NCBI GenBank assembly: GCA_902765395.1 | Contig: CACWZP010000006.1 | Span: forward strand, 62,001 to 126,000 | Length of the DNA stretch: 64,000 bases | Direction of reading: 5' to 3' | From: an uncultured Eubacteriales bacterium | GTDB taxonomy: Bacteria > Bacillota > Clostridia > Christensenellales > Aristaeellaceae | Part shown: positions 59,894 to 64,000 of the stretch, one piece after another | Numbering within the stretch: position 1 is the stretch's first letter | How the letters are laid out: each line of letters begins with the position of its first letter | The notes under the pieces: generated by a model | Seen by the model: only the letters and a program-made list of their open reading frames with translations | Database searches by the model: none | Told to the model about the DNA's origin: nothing | Program-made: the position numbers and the translations under genes

Positions 59894-61107
59894 ACGTACT
59901 CATCACGCCAGGAAGGCTTTCCGGGAGCGTGCGCGCGCCCGCGTCCAAGTCCGCCGCCCACCGCGCGCTGATCTGCGCCGCGCTAGCGGATCGGCCCACC
60001 CGGGTGCGCATCAGCGCCCTGAACCGGGACATCGAGGCCACGCTCGCGTGCCTCGCGGCGCTGGGGGCACAGTTGGAAAATGACGGGGACGGGATACAAG
60101 TCACGCCCATCGCCGACGCGCCTGTGGACGCCCTGCTGGACTGCGGCGAGAGCGGCTCCACGCTGCGCTTCCTGCTGCCGGTGGCCTGCGCGCTGGGCGT
60201 CCGGGCAACGGTCGTCGGCCACGGGCGGCTGCCCCAGCGCCCCAACGCGGCGCTGACGGACGCCCTGCGCGCGCACGGCGCGTCCATCGACAATGACCTC
60301 TTGCCCATGCGCCTCTCCGGGCCCATCGCGGGCGGCCGGTGGGCGCTGCCGGGGGACGTGTCCAGCCAGTACGTCACCGGGCTGCTGCTGGCGCTGCCGC
60401 TGCTGGTGGAGGACAGCGAGATCGTCCTCACCACGAAGCTGGCCTCCGCCGCCTACGTGACCATGACGCTCCAGGCGCTTGCGGCGTTCGGCATCGAAAT
60501 CATCCCCACGGACACCGGCTGGCGCGTCCCCGGCGGGCAGAGGTATCGCTCCCCGGGAGACCTCGAGGTGGAGGGCGACTGGTCGGCGGCGGCGTTCTGG
60601 CACGGGGCCAACGCCCTGGGCGCGGGCATCCGCGTGGAGGGGTTGAAGGCCGACAGCGTCCAGGGCGATCGGGCGGTGCTGGATCTGCTGGGCAGGGCCG
60701 AAATCAACGCCGAAAACGTGCCCGACCTGGTGCCGATCCTGGCCGCCGCCGCGGCGAGCCTGCCCCAGACCACGGTCATCACCGGCGCGGCGCGGCTGCG
60801 GCTGAAGGAGAGCGACCGCCTCGCCACCACCGCCGCCATGCTGCGGGCGCTGGGCCACGGGTGTGAGGTCACCCCGGACGGGCTGGTCATCCGCGGCGGC
60901 AGGCCCGCCCCCTGCGCCGAGGGCGTGCGCACCGTGGACGGCGCCAACGACCACCGCATCGTGATGGCCGCCGCTGTGGCCGCAGCGTTTGCCGACGCGC
61001 CGGTGCGCATCACCGGGGCCGAAGCCGTCGAAAAATCCTACCCGGTCTTCTTCCGGGACTACCAAGCGTTGGGAGGGATCGTCCATGTCGAACACCCTGG
61101 GCAGTAA
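59890..61107 (+). CDS. aroA: EPSP synthase (3-phosphoshikimate 1-carboxyvinyltransferase)
   Basis: This 405-residue enzyme has SGSVRAPASKSAAHRAL, CGESGSTLRFLLPVA, DVSSQYVTGLLLALPLL, EGDWSAAAFW and KESDRLATTA. It transfers enolpyruvyl from PEP to shikimate-3-phosphate. It is somewhat shorter than the usual 425-430. In the glyphosate-contact loop the sequence is CGESGSTLRF rather than the class I LGNAGTAMR, consistent with a class II-like enzyme. Confidence 0.96.
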   Translation: MNVLITPGRLSGSVRAPASKSAAHRALICAALADRPTRVRISALNRDIEATLACLAALGAQLENDGDGIQVTPIADAPVDALLDCGESGSTLRFLLPVACALGVRATVVGHGRLPQRPNAALTDALRAHGASIDNDLLPMRLSGPIAGGRWALPGDVSSQYVTGLLLALPLLVEDSEIVLTTKLASAAYVTMTLQALAAFGIEIIPTDTGWRVPGGQRYRSPGDLEVEGDWSAAAFWHGANALGAGIRVEGLKADSVQGDRAVLDLLGRAEINAENVPDLVPILAAAAASLPQTTVITGAARLRLKESDRLATTAAMLRALGHGCEVTPDGLVIRGGRPAPCAEGVRTVDGANDHRIVMAAAVAAAFADAPVRITGAEAVEKSYPVFFRDYQALGGIVHVEHPGQ

Positions 61108-62155
61108 ATTCCGCGTGACCGTCTTCGGCCAGAGCCATTCGCCGATGATCGGCGCGGTGATCGAGGGCGTCCCCGCGGGCGTCGTGCCGGACATGGCGGC
61201 CATATCGGCCTTCATGGCGCGACGGGCTCCCGGCGGCGGCGACCTGTCCACGCCGCGGAAGGAAGCCGACGCGGTGCGCATCGTCGCCGGGCTGAACGAC
61301 CGGGGCGAGACCTGCGGCGCGCCGCTGACCGCCGTGATTGAGAACACCAACGCCCGCAGCCAGGACTACGATGCCCTGCGGGACGTGCCCCGGCCCGGCC
61401 ACGCCGACTTCGCCGCTGCGGTGAAGTACGCCGGCCACAACGACATTCGCGGCGGCGGGCAGTTCTCCGGGCGGCTCACCGCGCCGCTGTGCTTCGCCGG
61501 GGCGCTGGCCATGCAGCTGCTGGCGGAGCGGGGCATCCGGGTGAAGGCGCGCATCCGCAGCGTCGCGGGCATACCGGACGCGGACATGGATTTCGCACGC
61601 CCCGACCTGGACGCCATCGCCGGTGCAGGCCTGCCCTGCGTGGACACCGACGCCGCGGCGCGCATGGCCGACGCCATCCGCCAGGCGAGGGCCGAGGGCG
61701 ACTCCGTGGGCGGCGTGGTGGAGTGCTTCGCCACGGGCCTGCCCGCGGGACTGGGCGACGGCATGTTCGACGGCGTGGAGAACCAAATCGCCCGGGCGCT
61801 GTTCGGCATCCCCGCCGTGAAGGGCGTGGAATTCGGCGCGGGCTTTGCCGCCGCCGACATGCGCGGCAGCGCCCACAACGACCCCTTCCGCGTGGAGGGC
61901 GGCCGCGTGGTCACCGAGACCAACCGCCACGGCGGCGCGCTGGGCGGCATCACCACCGGCATGCCCCTGGTGGTGCGCGCGGCATTCAAGCCCACGCCGT
62001 CCATCGCGCTGGAACAGAAGTCCGTGTCCCTCTCCCGGAATGAGAACATCCCCCTGACCGTGCAGGGCCGCCACGACCCCTGCGTGGTGCCCCGGGCCGT
62101 GCCCGTGGTGGAGGCCGTCGTGGCGTGCGTGCTGCTGGACATGATGCCGCAGTAG
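61085..62155 (+). CDS. aroC: Chorismate synthase
   Basis: This 356-residue FMN-dependent enzyme has FGQSHSPMIGAVIEGVPAG, RPGHADFAAAVKYAGHND, RGGGQFSGRLTAP and RHDPCVVPRAVPVVEA. It forms chorismate from EPSP. ATG 61085 lies inside the aroA end, giving a 23-bp overlap and coupled translation. Confidence 0.97.
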   Translation: MSNTLGSKFRVTVFGQSHSPMIGAVIEGVPAGVVPDMAAISAFMARRAPGGGDLSTPRKEADAVRIVAGLNDRGETCGAPLTAVIENTNARSQDYDALRDVPRPGHADFAAAVKYAGHNDIRGGGQFSGRLTAPLCFAGALAMQLLAERGIRVKARIRSVAGIPDADMDFARPDLDAIAGAGLPCVDTDAAARMADAIRQARAEGDSVGGVVECFATGLPAGLGDGMFDGVENQIARALFGIPAVKGVEFGAGFAAADMRGSAHNDPFRVEGGRVVTETNRHGGALGGITTGMPLVVRAAFKPTPSIALEQKSVSLSRNENIPLTVQGRHDPCVVPRAVPVVEAVVACVLLDMMPQ

Positions 62156-62212
62156 TCCCGTTTCCCCGTTCCTGCCCATCGCTTTCCGTTTTCCACTCAA
62201 GGAGGTAATCCC

Positions 62213-63355
62213 ATGGAATTGATTGAAATCCGCCGCAACATCGACGCCATCGACGAGGAAATGGTCCGGCTGTTCGCCCGGCGCATGGACTGCGCCCGGG
62301 CCGTGGCCGAAGCCAAGCGGCAGACCGGCAAGCCCATCCGCGACCACGCCCGGGAACGGGAGATCGTCAACCGGCTCACCGCCCTGGCCGGCGAGGGCAA
62401 CGCCCCCTACGTGCGGGCGCTGTACAGCCACATCTTCGACCTGTCCCGCAGCTGCCAGTCCTCGGTGTGGGACCATCAGAGCCCGGTGGAGGCGCTGGTA
62501 ACGAAGGCCATCGCCGAAACCGAGGGCAAGCGGCTGCCGGAGCACGCGCTGGTGGCCTGCCAGGGCACGGAGGGTGCCTACGCCCAGCAGGCCTGCGAGC
62601 GCCTGTTTCCCTACCCCGACATCCTCTACTTCGACAGCTTCGACGGCGTGTTCAGCGCCGTGGAAAAGGGCATGTGCCGCTACGGCATACTGCCCATCGA
62701 GAACAGCACCGCCGGCTCCGTCACCCAGGTGTACGACCTGATGGAGAAGCACCACTTCTACATCGTGGGCGCCCACCGGCTGCGCATCGACCACCGCCTG
62801 ATGCGCAAGCACGGCGCGTCCACCGCGCCCATCGCCGAGGTGGTCTCCCACGAGCAGGCCCTGCGCCAGTGCTCCCAATTCTTCGCCAATCACCCCGAAA
62901 TCACCGCCACGCCCATGGCCAACACCGCCGTGGCCGCCGAGTACGTGGCCAAAAGCGACCGGGACGACCTGGCCGTGATCGCCAGCCGCGCCTGTGCGGA
63001 GCTATACGGGCTGGACATCGTGGGCGATGACGTGAGCGACCAGGCCAGCAACTTCACCCGGTTCATCTGCATCTCCCGCAAGCCGGAGATCTATCCCCAG
63101 GCGCGGAAGATCTCGCTGATGCTGAACCTGGCCCACGAGCCGGGCTCGCTGAACACGGTGGTGTCCCGGCTGGCCATCGCCGGGGTGAACCTCTTAAAGC
63201 TGGAGAGCCGCCCGCTGCCCGGACGGGAGTTTGAGTTCCGCTTCTTCTTTGACATGGCCGCCGACGCCCACGACGCGGACGTGGTGCGGCTGCTGGGCGA
63301 GCTGGAGGCCCACTGCGAGCACTTCACCTTCCTGGGCTGCTACGACGAGCAATAA
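62213..63355 (+). CDS. pheA: Bifunctional chorismate mutase/prephenate dehydratase
   Basis: This 380-residue protein has an AroQ-type chorismate mutase (about 1-85: IRRNIDAIDEEMVRLFARR), a prephenate dehydratase (about 110-290: CQGTEGAYAQQA, LPIENSTAGSV, SNFTRFI), and a C-terminal ACT domain (about 300-380) with LKLESRP for phenylalanine feedback. Together with tyrA it splits chorismate between Phe and Tyr. AAGGAGG precedes the ATG. aroD, aroE and aroK are not seen in this operon. Confidence 0.96.
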   Translation: MELIEIRRNIDAIDEEMVRLFARRMDCARAVAEAKRQTGKPIRDHAREREIVNRLTALAGEGNAPYVRALYSHIFDLSRSCQSSVWDHQSPVEALVTKAIAETEGKRLPEHALVACQGTEGAYAQQACERLFPYPDILYFDSFDGVFSAVEKGMCRYGILPIENSTAGSVTQVYDLMEKHHFYIVGAHRLRIDHRLMRKHGASTAPIAEVVSHEQALRQCSQFFANHPEITATPMANTAVAAEYVAKSDRDDLAVIASRACAELYGLDIVGDDVSDQASNFTRFICISRKPEIYPQARKISLMLNLAHEPGSLNTVVSRLAIAGVNLLKLESRPLPGREFEFRFFFDMAADAHDADVVRLLGELEAHCEHFTFLGCYDEQ

Positions 63356-63404
63356 TTTTCGGTTAAAGCTACCGATGAAGGTGGCGCAGGTGCACGGGAT
63401 GTTC

Positions 63405-63410
63405 TATAAT
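63405..63410 (+). promoter_or_regulatory. -10 element before the NAGPA-like gene
   Basis: TATAAT at 63405-63410 lies 43 bp upstream of the ATG. No convincing -35 is present. Confidence 0.4.
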
Positions 63411-63453
63411 GGAAGTTGGTGTACCCCACTTTCATCAGAAGAGGTTGAACAAA

Positions 63454-64000
63454 ATGTCCACTGCAAAGGACCGCCACGCTCAAAAATCCGGCGGCCAGCA
63501 TAAACGACCCGCGATTCGCGGGCCGCGGCCCGCCTGGGTGCTGGCCGTGGCCCACGCGCTGGCGCTGGGCATCGCCCTGGTGCTGTATGCCCTGCCCCAT
63601 CACGTGATCCCCAGCGTGCAGGAGGCCACAGGCGTGGTCTCCAGCCGCCAGAGCATCCAGCGCACCGCCGAGCCGGTCGCCACCCCCGAAGCCACCCTTT
63701 GGCCCGTCCAGATGGCAGCGGAGACCGCCGACGCGGAAGCCGAGGCCACGCCCGCGCCCACCCCCGCGCCCACGGAGGAGCCGGTGGGCAGCTTCCGCAA
63801 CAAGTTCGCGGACAAGTTCACCGACGGCGAGGTCATCCGCACCCACAGCGAATATCGCAGCGCCAACCTGTACGTCACATTCCAGAAGAAGTACTTCGAC
63901 GAGCTGCTGTCCCGGGTCTACTTCGTGGACATCTACGTGGCGGACATCACTTGCCTGCGCTCGGCGCTGGCCCAGGACAAGTACGGCCGGGGCATCAAGG
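63454..64000 (+). CDS. Phosphodiester glycosidase (NAGPA-type) family protein, 3' part cut off
   Basis: The frame opens at ATG 63454 with GAGGT upstream and stays open to the window end (182 codons). It has a basic N-terminus, one membrane helix at about residues 27-46 (LAVAHALALGIALVLYAL), a Pro/Ala/Thr-rich linker (ATPAPTPAPTEEP), and then the start of a domain with YRSANLYVTFQK, VYFVDIYVADITCLRSALAQ and KYGRGI. This resembles the DUF2233/NAGPA domain that removes GlcNAc-phosphodiester caps from exopolysaccharides. Likely anchored outside the membrane. Confidence 0.75.
   Translation, partial: MSTAKDRHAQKSGGQHKRPAIRGPRPAWVLAVAHALALGIALVLYALPHHVIPSVQEATGVVSSRQSIQRTAEPVATPEATLWPVQMAAETADAEAEATPAPTPAPTEEPVGSFRNKFADKFTDGEVIRTHSEYRSANLYVTFQKKYFDELLSRVYFVDIYVADITCLRSALAQDKYGRGIK

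Overview
The window reads as chromosomal DNA of a GC-rich anaerobic Firmicute of the Clostridia/Christensenellales type, probably a gut or rumen commensal. This is inferred from gene content, not from a search: FabK-type fatty-acid synthesis under a MarR/FabT regulator, a lysine riboswitch, strong AGGAGG ribosome binding sites, TTG and GTG starts, MsmX-dependent CUT1 permeases without their own ATPase, TagF/LicD-type wall polymer genes, and a mannoside locus with cellobiose 2-epimerase and a GH130 phosphorylase. Genes are densely packed. No phage, transposase, integrase or CRISPR array is visible, but several families of small intergenic inverted repeats are.

Layout. (1) 1-8025, minus strand: an operon with two STAS-kinase fusion proteins flanking a secreted tyrosine-phosphatase-like protein, followed by a truncated DUF218 protein; then a dTMP kinase, a two-domain PPK2 enzyme, tRNA-Leu(UAA), a histidine phosphatase and a cytidylate-kinase-like protein. 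(2) 8298-24094: a carbohydrate island. The minus-strand operon encodes epimerase, GH36, CE2-like esterase, GH130, SASA esterase, phosphohexomutase and PHP protein. Divergent plus-strand genes encode an AraC regulator, an LplA-type binding protein, two permeases and a second AraC regulator. Together they suggest uptake and phosphorolysis of acetylated, galactosylated beta-mannooligosaccharides. (3) 24139-29830: an esterase, L13-S9, a YkvI-like membrane protein, a P-loop ATPase, Nudix, GNAT and RpiB. (4) 29879-37796, minus strand: a complete oligopeptide (Opp) transporter whose permease OppC carries a large repeat-containing insert. (5) 38169-43062: a membrane protein, a PNPOx-like protein, a DUF362 protein, and a lysine-riboswitch-controlled amino-acid ABC transporter. 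(6) 43117-48700, minus strand: fabT-fabH-acpP-fabK-fabG-fabF-fabZ, without fabD or acc genes. (7) 48963-55859: a wall/surface polymer operon (TarI-like cytidylyltransferase, two LicD, SDR epimerase, two TagF-like transferases, GT4). (8) 55876-63355: an aromatic amino-acid operon (aroF-tyrA-GNAT-aroB-aroA-aroC-pheA) preceded by an 18-residue leader peptide rich in Tyr and Phe and a strong terminator, a classic ribosome-mediated attenuator. (9) The window ends inside a NAGPA-type phosphodiester glycosidase gene.

Most notable: the Tyr/Phe leader-peptide attenuator; the STAS-kinase/secreted phosphatase operon; the lysine riboswitch, which assigns a substrate to an otherwise generic transporter; the OppC insertion; the CDP-ribitol-like gene set; and two dense arrays of small hairpins. 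All coordinates were read by eye and family assignments rest on visible motifs; no search was run.
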